64,000 nt of DNA from Ottowia flava (GTDB taxonomy: Bacteria; Pseudomonadota; Gammaproteobacteria; Burkholderiales; Burkholderiaceae_C). The translations under genes and the position numbers were made by a program. Positions 18,179-27,223 of the stretch are shown piece after piece. Location: NCBI RefSeq assembly GCF_042680565.1, contig NZ_JBHUEJ010000003.1:118738-182737 (forward strand), given 5' to 3'. Each line of letters opens with the position of its first letter. Positions within the stretch are counted from its first letter, which is position 1. The notes beneath the pieces were generated by a model. It did no database searches, had not been told where the DNA came from, and worked only from the letters and a program-made list of their open reading frames with translations.

Positions 18179-19789
18179 TCAGGCAGCCGCCAGCAGGCGC
18201 TGCGTGTACGGGTGCTGCGGCGCTCTCAGCACGCTGGCGACGGCGCCGGATTCCACCACGCGCCCGTCCTTCAGCACGATCACCTCGTGCGCCATGGCGT
18301 TGACCACGGCCACGTCGTGGGTGATCAGCAGGTAGCTCAGACCGCGGTCGCGCTGCAGGCGCTGCAGCAAGGCCAGCACCTGTTTCTGGATGGTGACGTC
18401 AAGCGCGCTGGTCGGCTCGTCCAGCACCAGCACCTCGGGCTGCACGATCAGCGCGCGCGCCAGAGCGATGCGCTGGCGCTGCCCGCCCGAAAACTCGTGT
18501 GGGTAGCGCGACAGCAGTTGCGGAAAGCGCGCCTCGTCTAGCCCGACCTCGGCCAGCTGCTCGGTCACGCGGACGGCGCGGGCATCGGCGTCCAGTTCGG
18601 GCGCGTGCACGCGCAGGCCTTCGCCAACGATCTCTTCCACCGTCATGCGCGGCGACAGCGATGAAAACGGGTCCTGAAACACCACCTGCACCACGCGCCG
18701 CAGCGGCTGGTCGGCAGCGGGCCGGTGTGTCCAGCCGCGCCCGTGTACGGCGAGATCACCGCTGACCTGGCGCGCCGCCAGCAGGCCCAGCGCGGCCTGC
18801 GCCAAGGTGGATTTGCCCGAGCCCGATTCGCCAATCACCCCCAGCGTGCGCCCGGGCGGCAGGGCAAAGCTGGCGTCTTCCAGGGCCACGAATTCGCCCT
18901 TCTTGAACCAGCCGCGCACGCCCGGCAGCGGTGTCGGGTAGGTCACGCGCAGCGCTTGCGCGGCGATGACGGGCGGGGTGCCGGGCGGCACGGGTGTGTC
19001 GACCACGTCGCGCTCGGGCCGGCTGGCCATCAGTTTTTGCGTGTAGGGTTGGCGCGGGTCGGCAAAGACCTGCTCGGTCGCGCCCTGCTCCACCAGCTGG
19101 CCGTGCTGCATGACGGCCACGCGGTCGGCAAAGCGGCGCACCAGGTTCAAGTCGTGCGTGATCATCAGCACCGCCATGCCGTGCTGGCGGCGCAGATCTT
19201 CCAGCAAGTCGAGGATTTGTCCGCGCAGGCTGACGTCGAGCGCCGTGGTCGGCTCATCGGCCAGCAGCAGCTTGGGTTCGCACGCGAGGGCCATGGCGAT
19301 CATGGCGCGTTGGCGCTGGCCGCCCGACAGCTGGTGCGGGTAGCTTCCGGCGCGGCGCGCGGGCTCGGGGATGCCGGTGGACGCTAGCAACTCAATAGCT
19401 GCCTGCGCAGATTGAGCAGGCGTCAGCGCGCGTTTTAACCTTAAAACTTCGGCAATCTGCTCACCCACGCTCATCAGCGGGTTCAGCGCCGTCATCGGCT
19501 CCTGGAAGATCATGGCGATCTCGTCGCCGCGCAGGCCGCGCATGGCGCGCTCGGGCAGCGCCAGCAGGTCCTGCGTCTTGCCGTCCGCCGTGAACAGCGC
19601 CTGACCCGACAGCCGCGCGCCTTCCAGCAGGCGCAGCAGCGCCAGCGCCGTCACCGTCTTGCCGGAGCCCGATTCGCCCACCAGCGCCAGCTTTTCGCCC
19701 GGCGCGATCTGGAAGCTGACGCGGTCGACCACGGTCTTGCGGCCAAAGGCGACGCTCAGGCCTTGCACGTCGAGCAAAGGGGCGCTCAT
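18179..19789 (-). CDS. yejF: Peptide ABC transporter, fused dual ATPase YejF
   Basis: A 536-residue protein with two complete ABC cassettes: Walker A GESGSGKT at 38-45 and GESGSGKS at 320-327, each followed by LSGGQRQR or FSGGQRQR and a Walker B ending DEPT. It powers the YejABEF peptide importer at the inner membrane. It follows yejE after a 100-base gap containing a repeat copy. Residues about 118-137 are encoded by DNA that closely resembles that repeat (see findings) although the protein length looks normal for the family. Confidence 0.92.
   Translation of the reverse strand: MSAPLLDVQGLSVAFGRKTVVDRVSFQIAPGEKLALVGESGSGKTVTALALLRLLEGARLSGQALFTADGKTQDLLALPERAMRGLRGDEIAMIFQEPMTALNPLMSVGEQIAEVLRLKRALTPAQSAQAAIELLASTGIPEPARRAGSYPHQLSGGQRQRAMIAMALACEPKLLLADEPTTALDVSLRGQILDLLEDLRRQHGMAVLMITHDLNLVRRFADRVAVMQHGQLVEQGATEQVFADPRQPYTQKLMASRPERDVVDTPVPPGTPPVIAAQALRVTYPTPLPGVRGWFKKGEFVALEDASFALPPGRTLGVIGESGSGKSTLAQAALGLLAARQVSGDLAVHGRGWTHRPAADQPLRRVVQVVFQDPFSSLSPRMTVEEIVGEGLRVHAPELDADARAVRVTEQLAEVGLDEARFPQLLSRYPHEFSGGQRQRIALARALIVQPEVLVLDEPTSALDVTIQKQVLALLQRLQRDRGLSYLLITHDVAVVNAMAHEVIVLKDGRVVESGAVASVLRAPQHPYTQRLLAAA
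19379..19438 (+). repeat. Repeat-like segment inside the yejF coding sequence
   Basis: The plus strand contains CTCAATAGCTGCCTGCGCAG and then ATTGAGCAGGCG, close to the core of the dispersed repeat, with an AT-richer flank. It is in frame and encodes roughly residues 118-137 of YejF. Either a repeat inserted in coding sequence or a local resemblance. Confidence 0.4.
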
Positions 19790-19822
19790 GGCTGCGGCCT
19801 TTCAGCCGCCGCGGGCTCACCA

Positions 19823-19890
19823 AAAGCTACAACTTCAATAGCTGGTTGCGCAGATGGCTGTAGGGCCAGAGGCCGATTTGGCTTGAAATT
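19823..19890 (+). repeat. Dispersed intergenic repeat, copy 3
   Basis: Between yejE and yejF: AGCTACAACTTCAATAGCTG, GTTGCGCAGATGGCTGTAGG, then AGGCCGATTTGGCTTGAAAT. This is one of the most complete copies and can be used as the reference for the family in this window. Confidence 0.65.
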
Positions 19891-21065
19891 CATCCGCCCG
19901 CCCCTTGTGGCGCCGGTTTGTCCGACGCGGGCACGGGCGCACCGCCCAGGTGCGTGACATCCGGCGAGGCCAACGGCAGGTCGCCCTCGGCTGGCGGTGA
20001 CACCTCGGCCTTGCGCGGGTCGAGCGCGTCGCGCAGCGCGTCGCCCATGAAGGTCAGCAGCAACAGCGTGACGACCAACACGGCGAAGGTGGACAGCGAG
20101 ATCCACCACGCGTCGATGTTGTTCTTGCCCTGGCTCAGCAATTCGCCCAGGCTGGGCGTGCCGGGCGGCACGCCCAGGCCCAGGAAGTCGAGCGAAGTCA
20201 GCGCCAGGATGGCCGCGCTCATGCGGAACGGCAAAAAGGTGACCACCGGCGTCAGGCTGTTGGGCAGGATGTGGCGCCAGATGATCTGCCGGCTGGGCAC
20301 GCCCAGGGCGCGCGCGCCCTTGACGTAGTCCAGCTGCCGGTTGCGCAGGAATTCGGCGCGCACGTAGTCCGACAGCCCCATCCACCCGAACAGGCTGAGC
20401 AGCACCAGCAGCAGCCCCAGGCTGGGCGAGAGGATGGCGCTGAAGATGATGAGCAGATACAGCTCGGGCATGGAGCCCCAGATTTCTATGAAGCGCTGGA
20501 AGGCCAGGTCGGTCTTGCCGCCGAAATAGCCCTGCACCGCCCCGGCCGCAATGCCCAGGATGACGCCCACGCTGGTCAGCGCCAGGGCGAACAGCACGCT
20601 GACGCGAAAGCCGTAGATCAGTTGGGCCAGCAAATCGCGCCCACGGTCGTCGGTGCCCAGCCAGTTGTCGCGGCTGGGCGGCGCAGGGTTGGGCTCTTTC
20701 ACGAAGTAATTCAGCGTCTTCGGGCCGTACGGGTTGGGCGGGTAGAGCGCGAAGTTGCCGGGCCGGTCGAACTGGTGGCGGATGTAGGGGTCGAGGTAGT
20801 CGGTCTCGGTCTCGAAATCGCCGCCAAAGGTCTTTTCCGGGTAGGTCTGCACCAGCGGGAAGTACCAGGGCCCGTCGTAGCGCAGCAGCAGCGGCTTGTC
20901 GTTGGACAACACCTCGGCGAAGAGGCTGAGCACGACCAGGGCGCCAAAGACCAGCAGGCTCCAGTAACCCAGCCGGTTGCGCCGGAAGCGCTGCCAGGCG
21001 CGCGCGGCGGGCGAACGCGGGGGGGCGGCCGAAGGCGCGGAGGCGGACATGGCGGACGCGCTCAT
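19890..21065 (-). CDS. yejE: Peptide ABC transporter permease YejE
   Basis: A 391-residue DppC/OppC-type permease. After a short N-terminal stretch and the first TM segment there is a long periplasmic insert (about residues 60-130, rich in Tyr and Pro), which is a feature of YejE. The EAA-type loop for ATPase contact reads GARALGVPSRQIIWRHILPN. It forms the channel with YejB. The gene starts one base from the yejB stop, so the two are co-translated. The C-terminal 40 residues are a Pro/Ala-rich tail not expected for the family. Confidence 0.9.
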   Translation of the reverse strand: MSASAMSASAPSAAPPRSPAARAWQRFRRNRLGYWSLLVFGALVVLSLFAEVLSNDKPLLLRYDGPWYFPLVQTYPEKTFGGDFETETDYLDPYIRHQFDRPGNFALYPPNPYGPKTLNYFVKEPNPAPPSRDNWLGTDDRGRDLLAQLIYGFRVSVLFALALTSVGVILGIAAGAVQGYFGGKTDLAFQRFIEIWGSMPELYLLIIFSAILSPSLGLLLVLLSLFGWMGLSDYVRAEFLRNRQLDYVKGARALGVPSRQIIWRHILPNSLTPVVTFLPFRMSAAILALTSLDFLGLGVPPGTPSLGELLSQGKNNIDAWWISLSTFAVLVVTLLLLTFMGDALRDALDPRKAEVSPPAEGDLPLASPDVTHLGGAPVPASDKPAPQGAGG

Positions 21066-21066
21066 C

Positions 21067-22095
21067 TCAGTCGAACTTCACCCGGGGGTCGACCCAGACG
21101 TAGCACAGGTCGCTGATCAGCTTGGTCACCAGACCGATCAGCGTGAACAGGAACAGCGTGCCCAGCACCACCGGGTAGTCGCGCCGGATCACGCTTTCGT
21201 AACTGAGCAGGCCCAGCCCGTCGAGTGAGAACAGCGTCTCGATCAACAGCGAGCCGGTGAAAAACGCACCGATGAAGGCGGCCGGAAAGCCGGTCACGAT
21301 GGGAATCAGCGCGTTGCGGAACACGTGCTTCCACAGCACCTGCCGATCCGTCAGCCCCTTGGCGCGCGCGGTCAGCACGTACTGCTTGCGGATCTCTTCC
21401 AGGAACGAGTTCTTGGTCAGCATGGCCGTGACGGCAAAGCTGCCCAGCACCATAGCCGTCACCGGCAGCGTGATGTGCCAAAGGTAGTCCACGATCTTGC
21501 CGCCCCAGCTCAGTTCGTCAAAGTTGGCCGAGGTCAGCCCGCGCAGCGGAAACCACTGCAGCTGCCCGCCAAAAATCACCAGCAGCGCCACGCCCAGCAC
21601 GAAGCCCGGGATCGCGTAACCAATCAACACGATCAGCGTGGTGACGAAATCAAAGCGCGAGCCGGCCCGCACCGCCTTGGCCACACCCAGCGGCACGCTG
21701 ATCAGGTAGCTGATGAAAAAGGTCCACAGCCCCAGGCTGATCGACACCGGCAGCTTTTCGCGGATCAGCTGCCACACGTCCTTGTTCTGGAAAAAGCTGC
21801 GCCCCAAGTCGAACCGCGCGAACTGCCCGAGCATCTGCATGAAGCGCTCGGGCGCGGGCTTGTCAAAGCCGTACAGCTTCTTGATTTCCTCCAGCCGCTT
21901 CGGGTCCACGCCCTGCGCGCCGCGGTAAGCCATGCCCCCGCCCTCCGCACCGCCGCCCGCACCAGCGCGCGCCTCGGCTAGGTACTGCTCCACCGGGCCG
22001 CCGGGCACGAACTGGATCACCGCGAAAGTCAGCAGCAGCACGCCCAGCAAGGTGGGCAGCATGAGCAGGAGGCGCTTGAGGATGTAGACGAACAT
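21067..22095 (-). CDS. yejB: Peptide ABC transporter permease YejB
   Basis: A 342-residue DppB/OppB-type permease with an N-terminal TM segment (LLMLPTLLGVLLLTF), a periplasmic loop containing the GG/PVEQYL region, and the cytoplasmic EAA loop ARAKGLTDRQVLWKHVFRN. It is the partner of YejE in uptake of oligopeptides. The gene is preceded on the minus strand by an acyltransferase gene, 18 bases away, rather than directly by yejA as in the usual order. Confidence 0.92.
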   Translation of the reverse strand: MFVYILKRLLLMLPTLLGVLLLTFAVIQFVPGGPVEQYLAEARAGAGGGAEGGGMAYRGAQGVDPKRLEEIKKLYGFDKPAPERFMQMLGQFARFDLGRSFFQNKDVWQLIREKLPVSISLGLWTFFISYLISVPLGVAKAVRAGSRFDFVTTLIVLIGYAIPGFVLGVALLVIFGGQLQWFPLRGLTSANFDELSWGGKIVDYLWHITLPVTAMVLGSFAVTAMLTKNSFLEEIRKQYVLTARAKGLTDRQVLWKHVFRNALIPIVTGFPAAFIGAFFTGSLLIETLFSLDGLGLLSYESVIRRDYPVVLGTLFLFTLIGLVTKLISDLCYVWVDPRVKFD

Positions 22096-22113
22096 GAGGC
22101 GGCGCCCATTGTG

Positions 22114-23256
22114 TCATCCCGACGTCGGCTGTTTCGTCAAGCCCTTATCCCTCTTGGGACGCGAGAGCAACCAGCGGTGTAGAGGGCGTTCCAACCAACG
22201 GAAACTCAGCCACCCCAGCAGCGCCGAACTCACCACGTACCCCAGCAACGTCAGCCACGGCCGGCTCTGCATCCAGGCACCCACCTCGGGACTACGCGTG
22301 GCAAGGCGATGCGTGCCCAACAGCACCAGCGGATGCCACAGGTACCACTGGTAACTGATGGCCGCGATGAAGGCAGCCACCGGACGCCAGCGAGGGCCCG
22401 AGAACCAGTTGCGCCGCAAAGTCAGGTAGGCGAGGCACACCGATGCGACGGGCGGCAATGTGATCAATGTCAGCAACGCCAGCACAGACGCCGTCTGGGT
22501 CAGATCGGCCTGGTCCGCGCGCAAGCTCGGTATCACCAACATGCAGATCAGCGGCATGGCCAGCGCGGCGACTAAGCCCAATGGCAATGCACCGCGCCAA
22601 GCTTGTCCTTCGGCCTGAGCGCGGTACAACATGGCGCCCATCAACAAGGCGACGATATTGAAGCTGGTGAACTGGTAGACATTGAGCAACGCCGCCAGGC
22701 GCGCTTCCTGCGTGGGTGGCGCCCCCAAGAGGTACGCCGCGTGCCCAATCCACACCACGACCGCGAGCGCCGCAATGCTGCGCGGCCTCAGCCATCGATA
22801 CGCCGCCCAAAACAGCATCGGTGCGAGCGCGTAGAACTGGATCTCCACCGCCAGACTCCACAAATGTCCCGACATGCCGGAGGAGATAGAGGCACTGCCG
22901 TTGTGCAACGCCGTCAGATGCAGCAACCAGACCCTGGCGTCCGTCACACCATTCAACCACCCGAACACGATGACGGCCAGCACGAACATGGGATAGATCT
23001 TGGCCAAGCGGTGCCGATAGAACGTGGTGACGGGTATGCCGCTCGCCAGTTGCCGCGTGATCAAAAAACCGCTCAGCACAAAGAACAACGGCACCCCGAA
23101 ATTGGTCGCGATCAGAAGCCAGACAACGTGGCCACTGATGCCCGGCAGATCTGGCATAAAAGCCATCGCACCGTGGGCAAGCACCACATGCACGATCGCG
23201 ATGGCGCGCAAGGTGTCCAGCCCGGTCAGCCGGACCACGGAATCATGGGGCACCAT
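22114..23256 (-). CDS. Acyltransferase family 3 (OafA/YrhL-type) inside the yej locus
   Basis: About 380 residues with ten or so TM segments and the acyltransferase-3 N-terminal pattern LDTLRAIAIVHVVLAHG, followed by PLFFVLSGFLITR. Such enzymes O-acylate surface sugars or lipids at the inner membrane. No C-terminal SGNH domain is present. The start is uncertain: ATG 23256 gives LDTLR close to the N-terminus; a GTG at 23286 would add ten residues. It lies between yejA and yejB, a position not normally occupied, and its link to peptide uptake is unknown. Confidence 0.83.
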   Translation of the reverse strand: MVPHDSVVRLTGLDTLRAIAIVHVVLAHGAMAFMPDLPGISGHVVWLLIATNFGVPLFFVLSGFLITRQLASGIPVTTFYRHRLAKIYPMFVLAVIVFGWLNGVTDARVWLLHLTALHNGSASISSGMSGHLWSLAVEIQFYALAPMLFWAAYRWLRPRSIAALAVVVWIGHAAYLLGAPPTQEARLAALLNVYQFTSFNIVALLMGAMLYRAQAEGQAWRGALPLGLVAALAMPLICMLVIPSLRADQADLTQTASVLALLTLITLPPVASVCLAYLTLRRNWFSGPRWRPVAAFIAAISYQWYLWHPLVLLGTHRLATRSPEVGAWMQSRPWLTLLGYVVSSALLGWLSFRWLERPLHRWLLSRPKRDKGLTKQPTSG

Positions 23257-23342
23257 GGGCCCCGCAGACAACGGCAGAGAAGGCACCTGACTGTGGGGAA
23301 ACAGGCACGCTTGGCGCGGGGCCAGATTTCGCGTCGATCAAA

Positions 23343-25154
23343 TCACTTCTGGACATGCTTCGCCCACCACGTATCCACCGCCCAGGTTTCGCCTTGAAAG
23401 TACGGCGGCACGACCTGCGGCAGCGCCAGGCGCCAGGCGTTGTAGGCCAGACGGTGGGTAGCGGAATACCACTGGGGCAACAGGTAATGGCTGTGGCTGA
23501 CGACGCGCTCGAGTGCGCGGCAGGCGGCCAGGTAGTCGTCGTGCGTTTTGGCGCCGACCATGTGGCTGATCAGGCTGTCGACGGCGGGGCTTTTGACGCC
23601 AGCGAAGTTGCCTGAATCTTCCGTGTCGGCGGCTTGGCTGCCGAACAGGTCGGCGTATTCCTGGCCGGGGTTGGGCGTGCCGCCGTAGGCGATGCTGGTG
23701 ATGTCGAATTCAAACTTCTGCAGCCTCTGCTGGTAGAGCGCGAAGTCGACGGGCCGGAAGTTCAGCTGCACGCCCAGCTTTTCCAGGTTGCGGATCCAGG
23801 GGGACACCACACGCGCGCCGGTTTCGGCGCTGTCCAGGTACTCCAGCACCATGGGCTGCCCCTGGGCGTTGCGCAGCACGCCGTCCTGCACCGTCCAGCC
23901 GGCTTCGCGCAGCAGTGCCTGGGCCTGTCGGAGGTTTTCGCGCAGGCCACCGACTTTCGGGTCTTTGGGCTGGTCGGTGCGCGGCGGTGCGTAGGTGGGG
24001 CCGAAAGCGGCGGCCGGTATCTGCTGGCGGAACGGCGCCATCAGCGCCAATTCCGCTTCGCTGGGCATGCCGGTGGCGGCGCAGCTGGTGTTGCCGAACA
24101 ACCCGTGCACGCGCTGGTACGCGCTGTAGAACATGGTGCGGTTCATCCACTCGAAGTCGATCGCCATGCCCAGCGCCTGGCGCACGCGGACGTCTTGCAG
24201 CAGCGGGCGGCGCGTGTTGAGCACATAGCTTTGAAAGCCCGTGGGCCGCTGGTGCTTGAATTCGCCCTTGACCAGTTCGCCCGAATCGAAGCGCTTGCCA
24301 TTGACGCGGCGCGCCCAGTCGCCCGCCGAGTAAAACGCCATCAGATCGAATTCACCGGCCTTCAGCGCCTCCAGCCGCGCCGTGTTGTCCTTGTAGATCT
24401 TGACCAGCACGCGGTCGAAGTTGGCCGTGCCCTTGCGCACATTCAAGTCACGCGCCCAGTACTTCGGGTCGCGCACATAGGTGATGTCCTTGCCGAACTT
24501 CACCGGGCCGATCTTGTACGGGCCCGAGCCGATCGGCTCGTCCATCACCACCTCGTTGAAGGGCTTGCCCGCGCCCCATTTCCGGCTGAACACCGGCAGA
24601 CCGCCCACGGTAAGCGGCAACTCGCGGTTGGGCTGCCTGAAGCGGTAGCGCACGGTGCGCGTGTTGACCACGTCCAGCCCCGCCACGTCGGCCAGCACGG
24701 TCTTGTAGGCGGGCGAGGTGTGCGGGCCCATCAGCGTGTCGTAGCTGTGCTTGACGTCGGCCGCCAGCACCGCGTCGCCATTGTGAAAGCGCGCCTCGGG
24801 CCGCAGGCGGAAGGTGGCCGACAGGCCGTCGGGCGCGACGGTGACATCCTCGGCCAGCAAGCCGTAGGCCGCGCCTTCCTCATCCAGCGAGCCGGTCAGC
24901 AGCGAATCGAACATCAGCTGCGACAAATACGCCGGCGCGTTGCCCTTGATGGTGAACGGGTTGTACTTGTCGAACGTCGACACGCGCAGGTTGCTGACCA
25001 GGCGGATCTCGCCGCCCTTGGGCGCAGCCGGGTTGACGTAGGAAAAATGATCAAAGCCCGCGGGGTACTTCATGTCGCCCCACAGGGCGTAGCCGTGCGC
25101 CGCCCACACCGGGGCGCACAGCATCAGACCGGCAGTGGCAAGCCAAACACGCAT
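23343..25154 (-). CDS. yejA: Peptide-binding protein YejA (extracellular solute-binding, family 5)
   Basis: A 603-residue periplasmic protein with signal peptide (LATAGLMLCAPVWA, cleaved before AHG) and SBP family 5 features: YPAGFDHFSYVNPAAPKGG near the N-terminus, and TFRLRPEARFHNGD followed by VLAADVKHSYDTL. It captures oligopeptides for YejBEF. It is the first gene of the yej operon and is divergent from fabI. Confidence 0.92.
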   Translation of the reverse strand: MRVWLATAGLMLCAPVWAAHGYALWGDMKYPAGFDHFSYVNPAAPKGGEIRLVSNLRVSTFDKYNPFTIKGNAPAYLSQLMFDSLLTGSLDEEGAAYGLLAEDVTVAPDGLSATFRLRPEARFHNGDAVLAADVKHSYDTLMGPHTSPAYKTVLADVAGLDVVNTRTVRYRFRQPNRELPLTVGGLPVFSRKWGAGKPFNEVVMDEPIGSGPYKIGPVKFGKDITYVRDPKYWARDLNVRKGTANFDRVLVKIYKDNTARLEALKAGEFDLMAFYSAGDWARRVNGKRFDSGELVKGEFKHQRPTGFQSYVLNTRRPLLQDVRVRQALGMAIDFEWMNRTMFYSAYQRVHGLFGNTSCAATGMPSEAELALMAPFRQQIPAAAFGPTYAPPRTDQPKDPKVGGLRENLRQAQALLREAGWTVQDGVLRNAQGQPMVLEYLDSAETGARVVSPWIRNLEKLGVQLNFRPVDFALYQQRLQKFEFDITSIAYGGTPNPGQEYADLFGSQAADTEDSGNFAGVKSPAVDSLISHMVGAKTHDDYLAACRALERVVSHSHYLLPQWYSATHRLAYNAWRLALPQVVPPYFQGETWAVDTWWAKHVQK

Positions 25155-25248
25155 GCGACAATTCTGCCGCCAAATTCGGCGGTCGCTTTTTCAGGCGGGA
25201 CACCCCCGCGGCGCGGCCGCTCGCAGCACATCCACAGGAGAACCTCGC

Positions 25249-26052
25249 ATGTCCCACCCCACCGGCTTTCTGAGCGGCAAGAAGCTGCTGATCACCGGCG
25301 TGTTGTCCAACCGCTCCATCGCCTACGGCATTGCACGCGCCTGCCGCCAGCAGGGTGCCGAGCTGGCCTTCAGCTACGTGGGCGAGCGCTTCAAGGACCG
25401 CATCACGGAATTCGCCGCCGAGTTCGACTCCAAGCTGATCTTCGACTGCGACGTGGGCAACGACGAGCAGATTGAAGCCACCTTCAAGGGTATCGGCGAC
25501 GCCTGGGGCAAGTTCGACGGCTTCGTGCACGCCATCGGCTTTGCGCCGCGCGAGGCGATTACCGGCAACTTCTTCGATGGCCTCTCGCGCGAGAACTACC
25601 GCATCGCCCACGACATCAGCGCCTACAGCTTCCCCGGCATGGCCAAGGCGGCCCTGCCCTACCTGAGCGACAAGGCCTCGCTGCTGACGCTGTCTTACCT
25701 GGGTGCGCTGCGCAGCATCCCCAACTACAACACCATGGGCCTGGCCAAGGCCAGCCTGGAAGCCAGCGTGCGCTACATGGCTGAAGCGCTGGGCGGCAAG
25801 GGCATCCGCGTCAACGGCATCAGCGCCGGGCCGATCAAAACCCTGGCCGCCAGCGGCATCAAGGACTTCGGCAAGCTGCTGGGCTACGTCGCCAGCGCCT
25901 CACCGCTGCGCCGCAACGTGACGATTGAGGACGTGGGCAACGTCGCCGCCTTCCTGCTGAGCGACCTGGCCAGCGGCGTGACGGCCGAGATCACCTACGT
26001 CGACGGTGGCTTCAGCCAGACGGCCGGTTTGTCGGCCGACATGGTGGGCTGA
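25249..26052 (+). CDS. fabI: Enoyl-ACP reductase (NADH) FabI
   Basis: A 267-residue SDR-type enoyl-ACP reductase that completes each fatty-acid elongation cycle. The FabI pattern is visible: SNRSIAYGIA for NADH binding, then the YLGALRSIPNYNTMGLAK block with the two tyrosines and the lysine of the YX6MXXXK-type active site. The start at 25249 has a good ACAGGAG ribosome site 9 bases upstream and the reading frame upstream is not conserved-looking. Confidence 0.95.
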   Translation: MSHPTGFLSGKKLLITGVLSNRSIAYGIARACRQQGAELAFSYVGERFKDRITEFAAEFDSKLIFDCDVGNDEQIEATFKGIGDAWGKFDGFVHAIGFAPREAITGNFFDGLSRENYRIAHDISAYSFPGMAKAALPYLSDKASLLTLSYLGALRSIPNYNTMGLAKASLEASVRYMAEALGGKGIRVNGISAGPIKTLAASGIKDFGKLLGYVASASPLRRNVTIEDVGNVAAFLLSDLASGVTAEITYVDGGFSQTAGLSADMVG

Positions 26053-26065
26053 TCGCCAAGGGGCG

Positions 26066-26130
26066 ATTTCAAGCCAAATCGACCGTCCGTCCTACAACCA
26101 TCTGCGCGAGCAGCTACTTTTTAGATAGCA
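26066..26130 (-). repeat. Dispersed intergenic repeat, copy 4
   Basis: Minus-strand reading gives GCTATCTAAAAAGTAGCTGC, TCGCGCAGATGGTTGTAGGA and TCGATTTGGCTTGAA. It fills the fabI-ligE gap and its end (GATAGCATG on the plus strand) overlaps the ligE start codon, so it may influence translation of ligE. Confidence 0.62.
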
Positions 26131-27032
26131 TGAAGCGGCGCCAGCTGTTGTGGTCAGGACTGGCAGCGGCGATCTGCACGCCCGTCTGGGCCGCCGAGTC
26201 GCCTTCTTCCAACCCTTCGGCCAACGCACCTTCGGCCGCGCCTGCGCTGCAACTGGCCGGCCGCTGGCGCCCTGGGCTGGACGTCACCGCCTACTGGGTC
26301 AGTGAGAAGTACGACGGCGTGCGCGGCTACTGGGACGGCCGCCAGCTGATCACGCGTGGCGGCGAGCGCGTCAACGTCCCCGCGTGGTTCACCGCCGGCT
26401 GGCCGGCCGAGCCCATGGATGGCGAGCTGTGGGCCGGCCGCGGCGCGTTCGAACACGCCCAGTCCACCATCGCCCGCCTGCAGCCCGACGACGCCGCCTG
26501 GCGCCGTCTGCGCTTCATGGTGTTCGACTGGCCGGCGCATGCAGGCGACTTCAGCGCGCGGCTGGCCGTGTTGAACACCCGCATCGCGCAGGCCAAGTCG
26601 CCCACGCTGCAGGCCGTGCCGCAGCGCCGTGTGGCGACCGAAACCGCCTTGCAGGCGCTGCTGCGCGAGGTGGTGGCGGGCGGCGGCGAAGGCCTGATGC
26701 TGCACCGCGGCGACGCGCCCTACCGCGTGGGACGGGGCGACGAGTTGCTCAAGCTCAAACTGCACGACGACGCCGAGGCGCGCGTCGTCGGCCACCTGCC
26801 GGGCCAGGGCAAGTACGCTGGGCGCCTGGGCGCGCTGCTGGTGGAAACGCCCGAAGGCCGGCGCTTTCGGCTGGGCTCGGGCTTGACCGACGCGCAGCGC
26901 GCCGACCCGCCGCCGGTTGGCAGCTGGGTCACTTACCGCTACCGCGGACTGCACGAGAAAAGCGGGCTGCCGCGCTTTGCCAGCCTCGTGCGCGTGCGCA
27001 CGGACGAGCCGCGCTTTCGCCCGCTGCGCTGA
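26130..27032 (+). CDS. Secreted ATP-dependent DNA ligase (LigE type)
   Basis: A 300-residue ATP-dependent ligase with an N-terminal signal sequence containing a twin arginine (RRQLL), which suggests export. The nucleotidyl-transfer motif is EKYDGVRGYW (Lys60), with MDGELW (motif III), GGGEGLMLH (motif IV) and KLK (motif V), then an OB-fold end. Such small single-domain ligases in Gram-negatives are called LigE and act on periplasmic DNA, a role proposed in uptake. Its start lies at the end of a repeat copy. Confidence 0.83.
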   Translation: MKRRQLLWSGLAAAICTPVWAAESPSSNPSANAPSAAPALQLAGRWRPGLDVTAYWVSEKYDGVRGYWDGRQLITRGGERVNVPAWFTAGWPAEPMDGELWAGRGAFEHAQSTIARLQPDDAAWRRLRFMVFDWPAHAGDFSARLAVLNTRIAQAKSPTLQAVPQRRVATETALQALLREVVAGGGEGLMLHRGDAPYRVGRGDELLKLKLHDDAEARVVGHLPGQGKYAGRLGALLVETPEGRRFRLGSGLTDAQRADPPPVGSWVTYRYRGLHEKSGLPRFASLVRVRTDEPRFRPLR

Positions 27033-27089
27033 CCTACCCAGAAACAGGCACCGGCACGGTGCTGCACCACGGCAGCTTGCCGCACTTTT

Positions 27090-27156
27090 TTGCTATCTTT
27101 TCAGAAGCTGCCTGCGCAGGTGGCTGTAGCGCTGGAAGCCCATCTGGCTTGAAAAA
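27090..27156 (+). repeat. Dispersed intergenic repeat, copy 5
   Basis: Plus strand TGCTATCTTTTCAGAAGCTG, CCTGCGCAGGTGGCTGTAGC, then AGCCCATCTGGCTTGAAAAA. It lies between ligE and the terminator below. Confidence 0.63.
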
Positions 27157-27177
27157 ACAAAACCCGCCGAAGCGGGT
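27151..27177 (-). terminator. Intrinsic terminator downstream of ydcH
   Basis: On the minus strand ACCCGCTTCGGCGGGT forms a 6-bp GC-rich hairpin with a TTCG loop and is followed by TTTGTTTTTTC. It would end transcription from the decarboxylase/ydcH direction. A second hairpin (CACGCTGC/GCAGCGTG) is at 27184-27204. Confidence 0.85.
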
Positions 27178-27223
27178 GGGCGTCACGCTGCGCGAGGCAG
27201 CGTGCGTGGGCGTGGCCTGACTG

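Noticed and set aside
23634..25475. A long 613-codon plus-strand frame opposite yejA
   Set aside because: It is the antisense shadow of yejA; composition is Arg/Val/Ala-rich and has no family pattern.
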